Source: Paraniabella ginsengisoli
Lineage (GTDB): Bacteria; Bacteroidota; Bacteroidia; Chitinophagales; Chitinophagaceae
Length of the DNA stretch: 64,000 nucleotides
Direction of reading: 5' to 3'
Assembly (NCBI RefSeq): GCF_022513635.1
Contig: NZ_JAKWBL010000004.1
Location: 868,001 to 932,000, forward strand
Part shown: positions 49,866-62,184 of the stretch, in pieces
How the letters are laid out: each line of letters opens with the position of its first letter
Numbering within the stretch: position 1 is the stretch's first letter
Made by a program: the position numbers and the translations under genes
Notes under the pieces: generated by a model
The model's input: only the letters and a program-made list of their open reading frames with translations
Told to the model about the DNA's origin: nothing
Databases searched by the model: none

Positions 49866-50891
49866 ATGAGCGCAATAAGAGACTTATTGAACAAGCGCAT
49901 ACTTGTACTCGATGGGGCAATGGGCACCATGATACAGCGCTACAAACTTACCGAGGCAGATTATCGGGGCGATCGGTTTAAAGACTGGCACAGTGATGTT
50001 AAAGGCAATAATGATTTGTTGAGTATCACGCAGCCCGATATTATTAAAGCCATTCATAAAGAATACTTGCAGGCCGGTTCCGATATCATCGAAACCAACA
50101 CGTTCAGCAGCACCTCCATTGCTCAGGCAGATTATGATATGCAATCTCTCGCACATGAGTTAAATGTTGCATCGGTAAAATGCGCACGGGAAGCAATCGA
50201 CGAATTTCTCGCATCGCCAGCCGGAGAAGGCCGTGAAATGGCTTTTGTTGCAGGCGCCATTGGTCCGCTTAATAAAACATTAAGCCTTTCGCCGGATGTA
50301 AACAATCCCGGTTATCGCGCCGTAACATTCGATGAAGTAGTTGCTGCTTATACCGAACAAATACATGCTTTAATAGAAGCCGGCACAGATATTCTTTTAA
50401 TCGAAACCATCTTCGATACACTCAATGCAAAGGCAGCCATATTCGCTGCAAAAAAATATTTTCGCGATCATCCGGGAACAGAAAAAGATATAATGATCAG
50501 CGGTACCATTACCGATGCTTCGGGTCGTACGTTAAGCGGACAAACCTTAGAAGCTTTCTACATTTCTGTAGCACATGCTAATCCGCTAAGCATTGGCTTA
50601 AACTGCGCATTAGGTGCAAAAGATATGCGTGCGCATGTTGAAGAACTTTCTCAAATATCTTCCTGCTATGTATCGGCTTATCCTAATGCAGGTTTGCCTA
50701 ATGCAATGGGCGAGTATGATGAAGAACCAACAGAAACCGCAGCTTTTCTTGACGACTGGGCGAAGCAAGGATTTGTAAATATTGTGGGAGGCTGTTGCGG
50801 CACAACACCCGACCATATTCGAGAAATATCTAGAGCAGTAAAAAGTATAAAACCGCGTGTCTTACCTATTGTAGAAGAAGTTTTAAATTAG
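49866..50891 (+). CDS. metH: Methionine synthase, homocysteine-binding half
   Basis: About 341 aa. Zinc-dependent homocysteine S-methyltransferase domain of cobalamin-dependent methionine synthase. Starts [20 protein letters not shown] (GAMGTMIQ motif), then [20 protein letters not shown]. Zinc ligands: Cys in [12 protein letters not shown] and the pair in [13 protein letters not shown]. It corresponds only to the first module of MetH; the folate, cobalamin and activation modules are in the next gene. The split is natural here: both ends are clean and both frames are intact. ATG 49866 gives the family start. Confidence 0.93.
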   Translation: MSAIRDLLNKRILVLDGAMGTMIQRYKLTEADYRGDRFKDWHSDVKGNNDLLSITQPDIIKAIHKEYLQAGSDIIETNTFSSTSIAQADYDMQSLAHELNVASVKCAREAIDEFLASPAGEGREMAFVAGAIGPLNKTLSLSPDVNNPGYRAVTFDEVVAAYTEQIHALIEAGTDILLIETIFDTLNAKAAIFAAKKYFRDHPGTEKDIMISGTITDASGRTLSGQTLEAFYISVAHANPLSIGLNCALGAKDMRAHVEELSQISSCYVSAYPNAGLPNAMGEYDEEPTETAAFLDDWAKQGFVNIVGGCCGTTPDHIREISRAVKSIKPRVLPIVEEVLN

Positions 50892-50895
50892 AATA

Positions 50896-50971
50896 CCAGT
50901 GCTCATGGCATCTTCCTTGTAGCGCGTGTCCGCCGCAGGCTGATCGCAATCATTTTATCGTCCCGATTATT
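50896..50971 (+). repeat. Dispersed intergenic repeat copy between the two metH genes
   Basis: CCAGTGCTCATGGCATCTTC at the left and ATTTTATCGTCCCGATTATT at the right match the modules at 40116 and 12428. It fills almost the whole 91-bp gap. Confidence 0.6.
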
Positions 50972-50982
50972 AATCATCAATA

Positions 50983-53670
50983 ATGTCCGAACAAGTTAAT
51001 ATAAAACCTTATTTGCGTCTTTCCGGTTTAGAACCATTAGTCGTTCGCCCCGAAACCAATTTCATCAACATTGGAGAGCGAACGAATGTAACAGGTTCTA
51101 AAAAGTTTGCGCGATTAATTCGCGAAAATAAATACGAAGAAGCGTTAAGTGTAGCGCGCCAGCAGGTTGAAAATGGCGCGCAGGTTATTGATATCAACAT
51201 GGATGATGCCTTGCTCGACGGTGTACAGGCAATGACAACATTTGTCAACCTGCTGCAAAGCGAACCAGATATTTGCAAAGTGCCATTGATGATTGATTCC
51301 TCTAAGTTTGAAATTATTGAGGCGGGCCTGAAATGTGTACAAGGTAAGTGTATCGTAAACTCCATCTCTTTAAAAGAAGGGGAAGAAAAGTTTATTGAGC
51401 AAGCCATAACCTGCCAAAACTATGGCGCAGCCGTTATTGTAATGGCTTTCGATGAAAAAGGGCAAGCGGATACTGAGGACAGGAAAGTAGAAATATGTCA
51501 TCGTGCCTATAAAATATTAACGGAGCAATTGGGATTCAAAGGCCAAGATATTATTTTCGATCCCAACGTTTTTGCCATCGCTACCGGATTGGAAGAACAT
51601 AATAATTACGGAGTTGATTTTATTAAAGCTACAAAACGTATTAAAGAACTAATGCCTTTAACTGGCGTTAGTGGTGGTGTAAGTAATTTATCTTTTTCAT
51701 TTAGAGGAAATGAGCCTGTACGTGAAGCGATGCATTCTGTGTTTTTATATTATGCTATTAAAGCAGGTATGAACATGGGCATCGTAAATGCAGGTCAGTT
51801 GGTGGTTTACGACGTAATTGAACCGCAATTAAAAGAATTATGTGAAGATGTTATTCTTAATCGGAACAATGACAACAACGAAGCAACGGAAAAATTACTG
51901 GCTTTTGCTGAAACAGTAAAGTCTGAAGGAAAAGTAGAAAAGAAAAATGATGCATGGCGGGAAGCATCAGTTGAAGAGCGGCTGAAACACGCGCTGGTAA
52001 ACGGTATTACGGAATATATTGATACAGATACAGAAGAAGCAAGACAAAAATATCCACGCCCGCTTGAAGTAATTGAAGGCCCGTTAATGGCTGGAATGGA
52101 TGTAGTAGGTGATCTGTTTGGTGCAGGAAAAATGTTTTTGCCACAGGTGGTAAAAAGCGCAAGGGTTATGAAAAAATCAGTTGCCTGGTTAACGCCATTC
52201 ATTGAAGAAGAAAAGCTGTCAAACCCTGCGGCATCTGCTGGTGGAGCGGCAAAAGTTTTGCTTGCAACAGTAAAAGGAGATGTACATGATATAGGTAAAA
52301 ATATTGTAGGAGTTGTATTAGGTTGTAATGGGTATGATGTGATTGATATGGGTGTAATGGTTCCTGTAGATAAAATATTAGATACTGCTGAAAGAGAAGG
52401 CGCAGATATTATAGGTCTTAGCGGTCTTATTACACCGTCGCTTGATGAAATGGTGCATGTAGCGCATGAAATGAAACGCCGCAATATGAAGCAGCCGCTT
52501 TTAATTGGCGGCGCTACTACTTCAAGAATGCATACTGCTGTTAAAATTGCTCCTCAGTATGATAATGGTGTAATGCATATTTTGGATGCATCCAGAAGTG
52601 TAACCGCAGTAAGCACGTTGTTGGGTAAAGAAAAGCTCGTGTTATTACAAAAAACAAAAGATGAATATGACGGTCTTAGAAAGCAGTTTGCCAATAAAAA
52701 TAAGAAGGAATTAATATCTTATAAAGATGCAGTTGCAGCAAAAGAGCAGTTTGATTGGGAAAATTATACACCAGTTAAACCAGCTGTTGATGGAGTAAAA
52801 GTTTTTAAAGATTTTGACCTTGGCGAAATAGCGAAATATATTGACTGGAGCCCATTCTTTATTGCATGGGAAATGCCGGGCCGTTATCCTGAAGTATTAA
52901 GTGATGATAAGTTCGGAGCAGAGGCTAAAAAGCTTTTAGCTGAAGCAGAAAAAATGGTAGAAAGTATTGTTACAGAAAAGTGGTTTACAGCAGATGGTGT
53001 CATCGGTTTTTGGTCAGCCAGCAGTAATAATGCGGATACAATAACTGTTACAACTTCTGATGGTGAAGTGAAATTAGAATCATTAAGACAACAATCTAAA
53101 AAAGCCGCAGGTCATCCGAGCTTTTCGCTTGCGGATTTTGTAAAACCAAGCCAGATCGGGTCTGACTATATGGGTGCATTTGCAGTTACCATACACGGAG
53201 CAAGACAACATATTGATCAATTTGCGGCGGAGTTGGATGACTATAATAAAATAATGGTTCAGGTGTTAGCCGACAGATTTGTAGAAGCCTTTGGAGAATG
53301 CTTACATGAAAAATCGAGAAAGGAATATTGGGGCTATGCAAAGGACGAGGCCCTTTCGAACAAAGATTTGATTTGGGAAGAATATGATGGTATTCGCCCA
53401 GCCCCAGGATATCCCGCATGTCCAGATCATACAGAAAAAATAAAGCTTTTTGACATGCTTAATGTTACGAATAATATCGGCATTTCGCTTACCGAAAGCC
53501 TTGCAATGGATCCACCGGCGTCAGTTTGCGGATGGTATTTTGCACATCCTAAAAGTCATTATTTTGGTTTAGGAAAAATTGGAAGAGATCAACTAGAAGA
53601 TTATGCAAGGCGGAAAGGAATGAATATTGAGGAAGCGGAAAAATGGTTAAGCCCGGTGTTGGAATCTTGA
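50983..53670 (+). CDS. metH: Methionine synthase, folate/cobalamin/activation half
   Basis: 895 aa, intact. Pterin-binding domain first ([31 protein letters not shown]), then the B12-binding cap and the cobalamin domain ([20 protein letters not shown], the DxHxxG motif), then the SAM-binding activation domain ([20 protein letters not shown]). It transfers the methyl group from methyltetrahydrofolate through cobalamin to homocysteine bound by the other protein. Ends the sulfur path started by the cys genes. Terminator at 53712. Confidence 0.95.
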   Translation: MSEQVNIKPYLRLSGLEPLVVRPETNFINIGERTNVTGSKKFARLIRENKYEEALSVARQQVENGAQVIDINMDDALLDGVQAMTTFVNLLQSEPDICKVPLMIDSSKFEIIEAGLKCVQGKCIVNSISLKEGEEKFIEQAITCQNYGAAVIVMAFDEKGQADTEDRKVEICHRAYKILTEQLGFKGQDIIFDPNVFAIATGLEEHNNYGVDFIKATKRIKELMPLTGVSGGVSNLSFSFRGNEPVREAMHSVFLYYAIKAGMNMGIVNAGQLVVYDVIEPQLKELCEDVILNRNNDNNEATEKLLAFAETVKSEGKVEKKNDAWREASVEERLKHALVNGITEYIDTDTEEARQKYPRPLEVIEGPLMAGMDVVGDLFGAGKMFLPQVVKSARVMKKSVAWLTPFIEEEKLSNPAASAGGAAKVLLATVKGDVHDIGKNIVGVVLGCNGYDVIDMGVMVPVDKILDTAEREGADIIGLSGLITPSLDEMVHVAHEMKRRNMKQPLLIGGATTSRMHTAVKIAPQYDNGVMHILDASRSVTAVSTLLGKEKLVLLQKTKDEYDGLRKQFANKNKKELISYKDAVAAKEQFDWENYTPVKPAVDGVKVFKDFDLGEIAKYIDWSPFFIAWEMPGRYPEVLSDDKFGAEAKKLLAEAEKMVESIVTEKWFTADGVIGFWSASSNNADTITVTTSDGEVKLESLRQQSKKAAGHPSFSLADFVKPSQIGSDYMGAFAVTIHGARQHIDQFAAELDDYNKIMVQVLADRFVEAFGECLHEKSRKEYWGYAKDEALSNKDLIWEEYDGIRPAPGYPACPDHTEKIKLFDMLNVTNNIGISLTESLAMDPPASVCGWYFAHPKSHYFGLGKIGRDQLEDYARRKGMNIEEAEKWLSPVLES

Positions 53671-53711
53671 TAGTATTAGCAAATTCTTCGAATAGAAAAA
53701 TCGTTATGGAA

Positions 53712-53735
53712 GGGCTTTTTTAAGCCCATTTTTTT
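53712..53735 (+). terminator. Rho-independent terminator after metH
   Basis: GGGCTTTTTTAAGCCC stem-loop, then seven T. Confidence 0.8.
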
Positions 53736-54114
53736 GATATTATTAATATTGATTTAAATCAAGTTTTATTATAAGGCGAATGTTTTGTTAAAATAATATT
53801 TACTATTGCTGAACAGAACTGAGAATACGTGGCTATGAAAACTGTTTTATGAATGCTAAAAGCTAAGCCTAATTTGGATTTCCTAAAAAAACCTATACGG
53901 AAATCTATTCTATAGTCTGCAAATAAAAGTGATGATTCAAACATCTTGGTGGATGGTTAACTAAGGGGTTATGCTTCTATGTTGCCATGTTTTAAAATAA
54001 TCATTCACTTGAATTAAATTAGAAAATATAATAAAATATCTTTTTGATACCAACACGCCGTTTACTGTGAGATGGACGGCGGCTTATAGAATAATTAACA
54101 CAAAACAAACTTTT
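53736..54114. other. Gene-free region before the second SusC gene
   Basis: 379 bp, AT-rich, no convincing gene. TATCTTTTTG near 54038 could be a poor -7 box. No repeat family copy seen. Confidence 0.4.
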
Positions 54115-57100
54115 ATGATGCGAAAGTTTCTATGCTTGGCACTATTAATTATGAGTGCAACCCTTTCTGTTCTTGGGCAAACCCGTCAGGTTACGGGCCT
54201 TGTAGTTTCCGAAAACGACGTCCCTCTTTCCGGTGTTTCAGTAATAGTAGAAGGTCAGGCTACTGCTGCTATTTCTAACGAAGCGGGCCACTTTGCAATT
54301 AATGTTTCACCAAATGCTACGCTCATCTTTACCTACACAGGATATTTAGCAAAAGAAGTTGCAGTAGGCAATAAGGATACTTTGCTTGTAAAAATGCTAT
54401 TAGGCGACAATGCCCTGGATGAAGTAGTGGTAACCGGTATTGGTATAAAGCTCGACAAGCGGATGTACACCGGTGCTACTGCTCAAATTTCGGGAGATGC
54501 CGCACATATAGGTGGGCTTGCAGATCCCAGCCGGGGTTTGGAAGGACGCGTTGCCGGGGTTACTGTTCAAAATGTGACAGGTACTTTTGGTACAGCACCA
54601 AGAATAAAGGTGCGCGGAGCTACTTCTATTTATGGTAGTTCAAAACCACTTTGGGTTATTGATGGTGTGATAGTTGAAGATGTGGCCGATGTTTCTTCAG
54701 ATGCCTTATCTTCTGGAGATGCCCTCACACTGATCAGCTCTGCTGTTGCCGGACTTAACGTTAACGATATAGAGAGCTTTCAAATATTGAAAGATGGCTC
54801 TGCTACTTCTATTTATGGAGCAAGGGCTATGTCTGGCGTGATAGTAATAACTACTAAAAAAGGAAGGAGCGGCAGAAGTTCTTTTAATTATACCAGTGAA
54901 TATACTTACAGAGCCAAGCCCTCTTACAATAATTTCAATATTATGAATTCGCAGGAGCAAATGGCTTTTTACGGAGAGATGAATAGAAGAGGATGGCTGC
55001 GCCTGGCCGAAACATCTACTGCTGCTTCAAGCGGGGTATATGGAAAGATGTACGAGTTGATTAATACGGGCCAACTTCTGAATACTGAGCAATCCAGAAA
55101 TGCTTATCTCCGCGAAGCGGAATATAGAAACACTGATTGGTTTGACGTATTGTTTAATAATAATATTATGCAGAACCACTCGGTTAGCATGTCGTCGGGT
55201 ACCGATAAATCGCAATACTATACTTCTATGAGTGCCATGTTTGATCCGGGATGGACAGCACAAAGCAAAGTTGCCAGATACACGCTTAACGTAAATGCCA
55301 ACTATAATATTTTAAAGAATTTAAAACTGAATATCCTCGGAACAGGTTCGTACCGTGATCAACATGCGCCAGGTACTTTAGGCCAGGCTTTGGATCCTGT
55401 ATCAGGCGAACAGAAAAGAGATTTTGACATCAACCCTTATCTATACGCAATGTACAGTTCGAGAGCCTTAGATAAAAACACTTTTTATACCCGCAATTAT
55501 GCGCCTTTTAATATCCTTAATGAATTGGATAATAACTACATGAATTTAAATTTTGGTGATGCAAAGTTTCAGGGAGAGCTAAAATGGAAGGCAATGCCGG
55601 GTTTAGAGTTTGCTGCTTTGGCTGCCGTTCGTTATCAGGCTACTGCTCAGCAGCACCACGTTTTAGAACAAGCCAACCAGGCATTGGCTTATAGGTGGAT
55701 GCCAACAGCAGCTATAAGAGACGCCAACCCTTTCTTATATAAAGACCCGACTGATCCTTACGCTGTTCCGGTTTCTGTGCTGCCCCAGGGAGGTATTTAT
55801 AACCGATTTGACTATAGGTTTTTTACAAAGGACTTTAGGTTTACTGTAAATTATGATAAAACATTTAATGGAATACACGCTGTTAATGCTTTCGCAGGGT
55901 CTGCTATAAATTCTCTTGAAAGATCTAACACTTGGTTCAGAGGCTGGGGTTTGCAATATGATCTGGGTGAGATACCCTTTATTGATTACCGCGTATTTAA
56001 AAGAGGGGTAGAAGAGAATAGCCCCTATTATTCTATGAAAAATACACGCTCGCGCGAAGCTGCATTTTTGGTATGTTAAATTATACTTTCGATAGAAGAT
56101 ATACCATAAACGGAACTTTAAGATACGAAGGCACCAACAGGCTTGGTAAAACCAGGTCTGCAAGGTGGTTACCCACCTGGAACATTTCGGGCCGGTGGAA
56201 CGTACATGAAGAAAAATTTTTCCAATCGCTTGAGCCTGCTTTCTCCAATTTGGCTTTCCGGGCTTCTTACAGCCTTACTGCCGACAGAGGCCCCTCTGAC
56301 GTAACCAATTCCGAAATTGTTATCAAAAGTTATACCCCTTGGAGACCAACTGCCGGAGACTATGAATCTGGACTAGAAATTGAAACGCTTCAAAACAGAG
56401 ATCTTACCTACGAAAAGAAAAATGAACTGAACCTGGGTTTAGATGCAGGATTTCTAAACAACCGCATCAATTTTAGTGCAGACTGGTTTACAAGAAACAA
56501 TTTCGATTTAATTGGTATTGTAAATACGCAGGGACTTGGTGGCGAAATTTCTAAAAAAGGTAATGTGGCGGAAATGAAATCATCCGGTATTGAGTTAGCC
56601 ATTAGTGCCGACATTATTAAAAAGGATAATTTTTCATGGACATCCAATTTTAATTACACACATCTAACTACTAAGATAACTAAGCTTGAAACGCAGGCAA
56701 GAGTGATAGATTTGATTACTGGGACAGGATTTGCGCAAGAAGGCAGTCCTGCCAGATCGCTTTTTTCAATACCTTTTGTAAGACTTAATAATGAAGGTTT
56801 GCCTGTATTTATTAATGAAGATAATGAAGAAACTACATCTGGTATCTATTTTCAAGAACGTGAAAAAAGGATTTTTTAATATATGAAGGTCCTATTGACC
56901 CTACAGATTTTGGCGGATTCGGTAATATTTTTACTTATGGTAACTGGAGGCTAAATGCTTATATAACCTATTCTGCTGGCAACGTAATAAGATTAGCCCC
57001 TGTTTTCAAAAGTGAATACAGCGAACTTTCGGCTTTGCCTAAAGAATTAGAGAACAGATGGGTGGTGCCTGGCGATGAAAATATAACAAATATACCGGCA

Positions 57101-57415
57101 CTACCAGCCTTGTGGCAAACAAGGGTAGACCCCAATCTCGACTATGCTTACAACGCGTATAACAACTCTACAGCCCGTACAGTCGCAGGAGATTTTGTAA
57201 GGATGAAAGATGTTTCGCTTACTTATAACCTTCCAAAATCAATTATATCAAAATGGAATATGAATTCACTGGGATTGAGGTTTAATGCTACAAACCTGTT
57301 CCTGATATATGCAGACAAGGGCTTGTACGGTCAGGATCCTGAATTTGTGAATGTGGGTGGTGTTGCGGCTCCTATTCCAAGGCAGTACACATTCAGCTTA
57401 AATGTAGGTTTTTAA
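54115..57415 (+). CDS. SusC/RagA-family TonB-linked outer membrane transporter, two frame breaks
   Basis: About 1100 aa when repaired. Signal peptide MMRKFLCLALLIMSATLSVL GQ; carboxypeptidase-like domain (VTGLVVSENDVPLSGVSVIV); TonB box linker DEVVVTGIGIKLDKRMYTGA; plug with GVIVITTKKGRSG; barrel ending PRQYTFSLNVGF. Breaks at a T5 run near 56066 (six restores AAFFGMLNYTF) and an A5 run near 56868 (six restores REKKDFLIYEGPIDP). First gene of a four-gene import locus. Confidence 0.92.
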
Positions 57416-57443
57416 TTCAATCAACTTTATTATTATTCAATTT

Positions 57444-59033
57444 ATGAACAAGATAAAAACAATAAGAACTATAGTGCTTGCGGCTATTGTAGCTTATGGA
57501 ACAGTATCGTGCAATAAGTATCTTGATGTATTGCCCGATAACAGAGCGGAACTAAATACGGAAGAAAAGATTGCTAAAATATTGGTTTCTGCATATCCCC
57601 AGCAGGCCTATATTTTATCAGCCGAAATTTCATCTGATAACGTAGATGATTACGGGGTTGGTAATCCTAATACAGAGAGGTTGTTAGATGAATTATTTTA
57701 CTGGAAAGATGTAACTGAGGTAGATACAGATTCTCCAAAACTATTATGGGAGGCTTGCTACAAGGCAATTGCAAGTGCTAATGAGGCTTTAAATGCTATT
57801 CAGGAATTGGGCAATCCCACTTCTTTGGATGCGCAAAGAGGAGAGGCTCTGGTAGCCCGGGCCTATAACCACTTTATATTGGTAAATATATTTGCGCAAC
57901 ATTACTCTAAGCAACACAGTGCCGCCGATTTAGGTATCACATACATGACTGCCCCTGAGCAAACTTTGAATCCATCTTACAAACGTAATACCGTTGCCGA
58001 AGTTTACGAAAATATAAAGAAAGACCTTGAAACCGGAATACCATTAATACAAGATGGAGTATATGGAAATACCCCTAAGTTTCATTTTAATAAAGCTGCT
58101 GCAAATGCCTTTGCCGCCCGTGTTGCATTGTACACACAGGATTGGGGCAAGGCGGTTTCGTACGCCGATGCTGCAATTGGTATAAACCCCACAGGAAATA
58201 TGCGCGACAATGTAGCTTTAGCAGGTAAAGGTGTGGGTGAAGTTACACCGTTGGCGGCTTTTTATGCTTCCAGTAGCGAAAAGGCCAACCTGCTTTTACA
58301 AACTGCTTATTCTGACGCCGGGTTGATTTTTGGTAATTACTATACGGGTTCAAGATACAGCCATGGTAAAATTGTTTCAGAAAAGGAAACTTTTCTTTCT
58401 AATACTCCATGGGGTACCAGAACGTCATCAGGCTACATTCCTCAAGTTTTTAGATATAGCGGAACCAACATTGATAAACACTTAGTAGCCAGGGTTGCCT
58501 ACTTATTTGAATTTACAGATCCTGTTGCACAAATAGGGTATAGAAGAGCAGTATATGCACCTTTAACAACCGAGGAGGCATTGCTTACTCGTGCTGAGGC
58601 TTATATCATGACTAATCAATATGATAAAGCAGTGCAGGATATGCGTTACTGGGTAAATAATAACTTAGTGACGCCACCCACAACATTTACAGTAGCTTCT
58701 ATCAACACTTGGGCCAATAGCTTGCAATATTATACGCCACAGGCACCAACGCCAAAGAAAAAGCTAAACCCGGAGTTTACCATTGCTGATGCTACTCAAG
58801 AAAATTTGTTGCATTGTGTATTATTTATCAGAAGGTTGGAAACCATGCATACAGGTTTGCGTTGGTTCGATGTAAAGCGTTACAATATCGAAGTGCCAAG
58901 GCGGGTAATTACTTCTGCGGCTGCAGTAGGTTCTGTTGACGATGCAAATGCGCTTAAAATTAGAGATAATAGAATGGCGATACAATTACCTCAGGATGTA
59001 ATTGCCGCAGGGCTTGAACCGAACCCCAGATAA
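57444..59033 (+). CDS. SusD/RagB-family nutrient-binding lipoprotein
   Basis: 529 aa, intact. Signal MNKIKTIRTIVLAAIVAYGT with lipobox TVSC, then NKYLDVLPDNRAELNTEEKI. The TPR-like core has LLWEACYKAIASANEAL and GEALVARAYNHFILVNIFAQ; near the end LLHCVLFIRRLETMHTGLRW FDVKRYN is the family C-terminal motif. Starts 29 bp after susC, so one transcript. Confidence 0.95.
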   Translation: MNKIKTIRTIVLAAIVAYGTVSCNKYLDVLPDNRAELNTEEKIAKILVSAYPQQAYILSAEISSDNVDDYGVGNPNTERLLDELFYWKDVTEVDTDSPKLLWEACYKAIASANEALNAIQELGNPTSLDAQRGEALVARAYNHFILVNIFAQHYSKQHSAADLGITYMTAPEQTLNPSYKRNTVAEVYENIKKDLETGIPLIQDGVYGNTPKFHFNKAAANAFAARVALYTQDWGKAVSYADAAIGINPTGNMRDNVALAGKGVGEVTPLAAFYASSSEKANLLLQTAYSDAGLIFGNYYTGSRYSHGKIVSEKETFLSNTPWGTRTSSGYIPQVFRYSGTNIDKHLVARVAYLFEFTDPVAQIGYRRAVYAPLTTEEALLTRAEAYIMTNQYDKAVQDMRYWVNNNLVTPPTTFTVASINTWANSLQYYTPQAPTPKKKLNPEFTIADATQENLLHCVLFIRRLETMHTGLRWFDVKRYNIEVPRRVITSAAAVGSVDDANALKIRDNRMAIQLPQDVIAAGLEPNPR

Positions 59034-59066
59034 CAAACATTGTAACACCCAATAAAATATTGACTA

Positions 59067-59959
59067 ATGAAAACAATAATTCCTTTTATATTTTGCTGCA
59101 CAATGCTGCTTTTAGCTTCTTGCAGAAAAGAGGAGAAGTTAGACCCCAATAGTGTAGTGATAGACCAGGCTGTTGGTAACCCTAATGCACTAGATAAGTA
59201 TATTTTAAATCAGTACACGCTTCCTTATAATATTGACATTATCTATAAATTTGTTGATGTCGAATCGGATCAAAACTATAACTTAAGTCCGGCTAATTTT
59301 GAAAGCTCTATACGCATGACAAGGCTGATTCAACATTTCTGTATTGAGCCTTATGATGTGGTTACAGGTAGTAAAGAGCATATTAAAACCTATTTCCCAA
59401 AAATTCTAAATTATATTGGTTCTCCCGCATATAGAAACAACGGAACTATAGTTTTGGGTACTGCTGAAGGGGGCGTAAAATAACAATGTACCTGCTCAAT
59501 GAGCTTACAGCATCAACTGCGTCTAATGTTGAATACTTAAATTTCTATTATTTTCATACCATTCACCATGAGTTCGCCCACATCCATAACCAAATAAAGC
59601 CGTACTCTCCGGGTTTTAAAGAAATTTCCGGGCCTGATTATATTCAAGATTCCTGGAGTGATATTTATGATACTGACGAAGCAGCAGCAGCGGATGGCTT
59701 CGTTTCTCCTTACGCCAGTAAAGAAGACAGGGAAGATTTTGTGGAGGTGATGTCTTATTATATTACACTATCGGCAGAAGATTGGGAAGCGCACATCAGC
59801 GCCGGAGGGGATGAAGGAAAAGCTATCATCAACCAAAAGTTGGACATCGTTAAAAAATATTATGAGGATTCCTGGAATATAGATCTGGATGATTTAAGAG
59901 CAGAAATTCTTAGCAGACAAAGCAATCTGGCAAATTTTGACCAATTGGATATTGAGTAA
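59067..59959 (+). CDS. Putative zinc metallopeptidase lipoprotein (HExxH), frame broken
   Basis: About 297 aa. Signal MKTIIPFIFCCTMLLLASC with lipobox. The zinc motif is HHEFAHIHNQ (HExxH) about 20 residues after the frame break, followed downstream by acidic EDFVEVMSYYI that may give the third ligand. The A4 run at 59477-59480 needs five to read GGVKITMYLLNELTAS. It matches the family of substrate import-associated metallohydrolase lipoproteins found next to SusCD. Likely processes a peptide-like substrate at the cell surface, inferred from the family. Confidence 0.88.
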
Positions 59960-60103
59960 TACGAATTATTGCATACCGACTATTGAGTATAAAAAAATTA
60001 ATTTAAATAGTTCAAAAAAGAAATGGGGTATACTATAATCTTTGAGAAAAGATAGATATGTATGTCAATTTCCTTGAGGCTAAAACATAAAATACAAAAA
60101 CAC

Positions 60104-61391
60104 ATGAAAAAATATTTTTTAAACTTTGCACTTTCCTGCTCATCTTGTTTTTGGCAGGCTGTGTTAAAAGTCCTGATGCGTTATTCGATAAAGACAGTGC
60201 AACAAGAGTTGATGAATTTGTGAAAAATGCCCGCTCTGTATTACAGGCAAGCAAAGAGGGTTGGGAGATTCGTTATTTTCCAAGCTCAGATCTCGAATTT
60301 GGCGGATACACCCTTTTTGCCAAATTTACTTCAGATAACGAAGTGACGCTTACATCGGATATAAACGATGAACGTATTACCAGTTCTTACGCCGTTATTG
60401 GCGAAGGCGGCCCCATACTTACATTTGATACCTACAATAAAGTGATTCATTATTTTTCTGAACCTGGTGGAGACAATGGCGAAGGTGCTGTAGATAGCGG
60501 GTTGAAGGGAGATTTTGAGTTTTTAGTGCTGGTAGTAGAAGAGGGGCGTATTGTTTTGAAAGGTAAAAAACGGGAAATACCATCATCATGACAAAAATGC
60601 CATCAACAGGTTACGAAGCCACTGCAGACAGCTATTATGATGCTACCGGCGCGTTTGGAGAATTTACTAATTTCAAATTAGAAACTGTAGCAGATACCAG
60701 TGATCTTACACTTTACTATCATACGTTTCAAGATGCATCTGATGCGAATAGCGATATCATGTCTTTTCGTGTAGTACCAGGAGGACTTGATTTCTATAAA
60801 GAATATGAACTGGCAGGTGTAAAATTTAAAGCTTTATCATTGGTAGCTCCAGCTACTTCATATCCTTTTGGATATTATGAAGACGCTGCTAAAACCTTTA
60901 AAATTGTTCCGGTTGTACCACCTGTAAATGCATGGTTTGTTGCCAATAATTGGGCTTTTGCTTATAGCGGTGTTGGAGTGTTTGGGAAAACTTATTGGAA
61001 TACTTCTAAAGCAAATTTAACAGCTAACGGATATACACTAAACAACTTTAATATTAACGGAAATTATTATAGTTACAAGGCTATAACCTTTGTACTAAAT
61101 AACGGAGCCATACAGGGTGGTGTCACATATAATATAACACCTGTGGCTGGTACAAGAGATGAGGTTTCTTTAAGCTTAGCAGGGGGAATACTTAATCTAA
61201 CTGGTGGTTTCGGTGTCACCCATTGGTCGGCGGGTTTAAACCAGCTAAGTGCTCCTCTTTCTGGTAAAACATTTAGAATAACCGCAAGTACTACAAATAA
61301 GCCTAATGAAATTTTATTAACCGATAAAGCAAATGCGGCTAATACATTTAAGCTTGTGATAGGAACAATATCAGATCCGTTTAATAAGTAA
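60104..61391 (+). CDS. DUF4302-type lipoprotein, two frame breaks
   Basis: About 430 aa after repair. Start MKKYFLKLCTFLLILFLAGC once one A is added to the A3 run near 60121, giving signal and lipobox. Mature part SPDALFDKDSATRVDEFVKN, then ARSVLQASKEGWEIRYFPSS typical of DUF4302. Second break at the A6 run near 60565 (seven restores KGKKTGNTIIMTKMPSTGYE). Role unknown; it is regularly found with the HExxH lipoprotein and SusCD. Confidence 0.82.
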
Positions 61392-61410
61392 AAATTAATT
61401 CATTCAAAAG

Positions 61411-61460
61411 AAAAACCCTCGTCTTTGAGATTAATAATCTTTAGGACGAAGGTTTTTTTA
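61411..61460 (+). terminator. Strong rho-independent terminator of the import locus
   Basis: Long hairpin: CCTCGTC(C)TTTGAGATT pairs with AATCTTTAGGACGAAGG, with an A run before and T run after. Could serve both strands. Confidence 0.9.
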
Positions 61461-61474
61461 TATGAATATACTAT

Positions 61475-61702
61475 CTATTTCAATCTATCAGTTATTGCCC
61501 AAATACAGGCCAGAACTACTAAAAGGTATAAAAGAATAAGCCCTTGTTTAGAAGGAGGTTCTGTTACGAACTTAAATTGTTTATTCTTTTCAAAAAATGT
61601 AGGTCTAAAAACTAAATAAATAAGTTTTAGCGAATAACTAATGGCAGCTATTGAAGAAAAAAATATAGTAAAATAATGCATATGGAGTAATTCAAGTTTC
61701 AA
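61475..61702 (-). CDS. Small membrane protein, unknown function
   Basis: 75 residues with two predicted helices (about 10-32 and 54-70) joined by a charged loop with FFEKNKQFKFVTEPP. No family recognised. It starts upstream of the terminator of the import locus, transcribed leftward, 25 bp after the yqgE stop and on the same strand. Could also be an accessory of that unit. Confidence 0.5.
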   Translation of the reverse strand: MKLELLHMHYFTIFFSSIAAISYSLKLIYLVFRPTFFEKNKQFKFVTEPPSKQGLILLYLLVVLACIWAITDRLK

Positions 61703-61726
61703 TAGTTAGTTCGTATATACAAGATA

Positions 61727-62179
61727 TTAAAATATTATTTCCTCATCCTGTTCCTTTACCACCCAACTACCTTCCGCAATTTCTGATTCCAATTCGCCGG
61801 TATCCCATCCGCAATAACCAACAAATATTTTAATATCTGATATTGTTAGTGTTTTATTGTTGATGTGTTGAATAGCTTCTTTAAAATCACCACCAAAATA
61901 GATATTGTCTGTAACCTGCGTACCGCCGGTTATAAGATCGTTGCGACGATGAATAAAATAAAGATGTTCTTTATCCACCGGACCACCGTCGTATAAAGGA
62001 AAAGCAGGACTGTTGCTGAATTCTACCAATTCATTTATAGGACGGTCAAAAATTTTATTCACAACAAAGCCTAAAGCGCCTTGATCATTATATGCTGCAA
62101 TCAAAACAATGGAATCATCAAAATTGGGATCATCCATATTTGATGAACTGATTAGTATTTTTCCTGGCGCGATATCCAT
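61727..62179 (-). CDS. YqgE/AlgH-family protein
   Basis: 150 residues, slightly short for the family (usually about 180). Shows the start APGKILISSSNMDDPNFDDS, then GALGFVVNKIF, PLYDGGPVDKEHLYFIHRR, and IKIFVGYCGWDTGELESEI. Biochemical role not established. The start is 5 bp beyond the rlpA stop, so co-transcribed with rlpA. Confidence 0.92.
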   Translation of the reverse strand: MDIAPGKILISSSNMDDPNFDDSIVLIAAYNDQGALGFVVNKIFDRPINELVEFSNSPAFPLYDGGPVDKEHLYFIHRRNDLITGGTQVTDNIYFGGDFKEAIQHINNKTLTISDIKIFVGYCGWDTGELESEIAEGSWVVKEQDEEIIF

Positions 62180-62184
62180 AGCTA

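Noticed and set aside
53759-53944. 61-residue minus-strand reading frame before the second SusC gene
   Set aside because: No family resemblance, no promoter or ribosome site, and composition like the AT-rich spacer around it.
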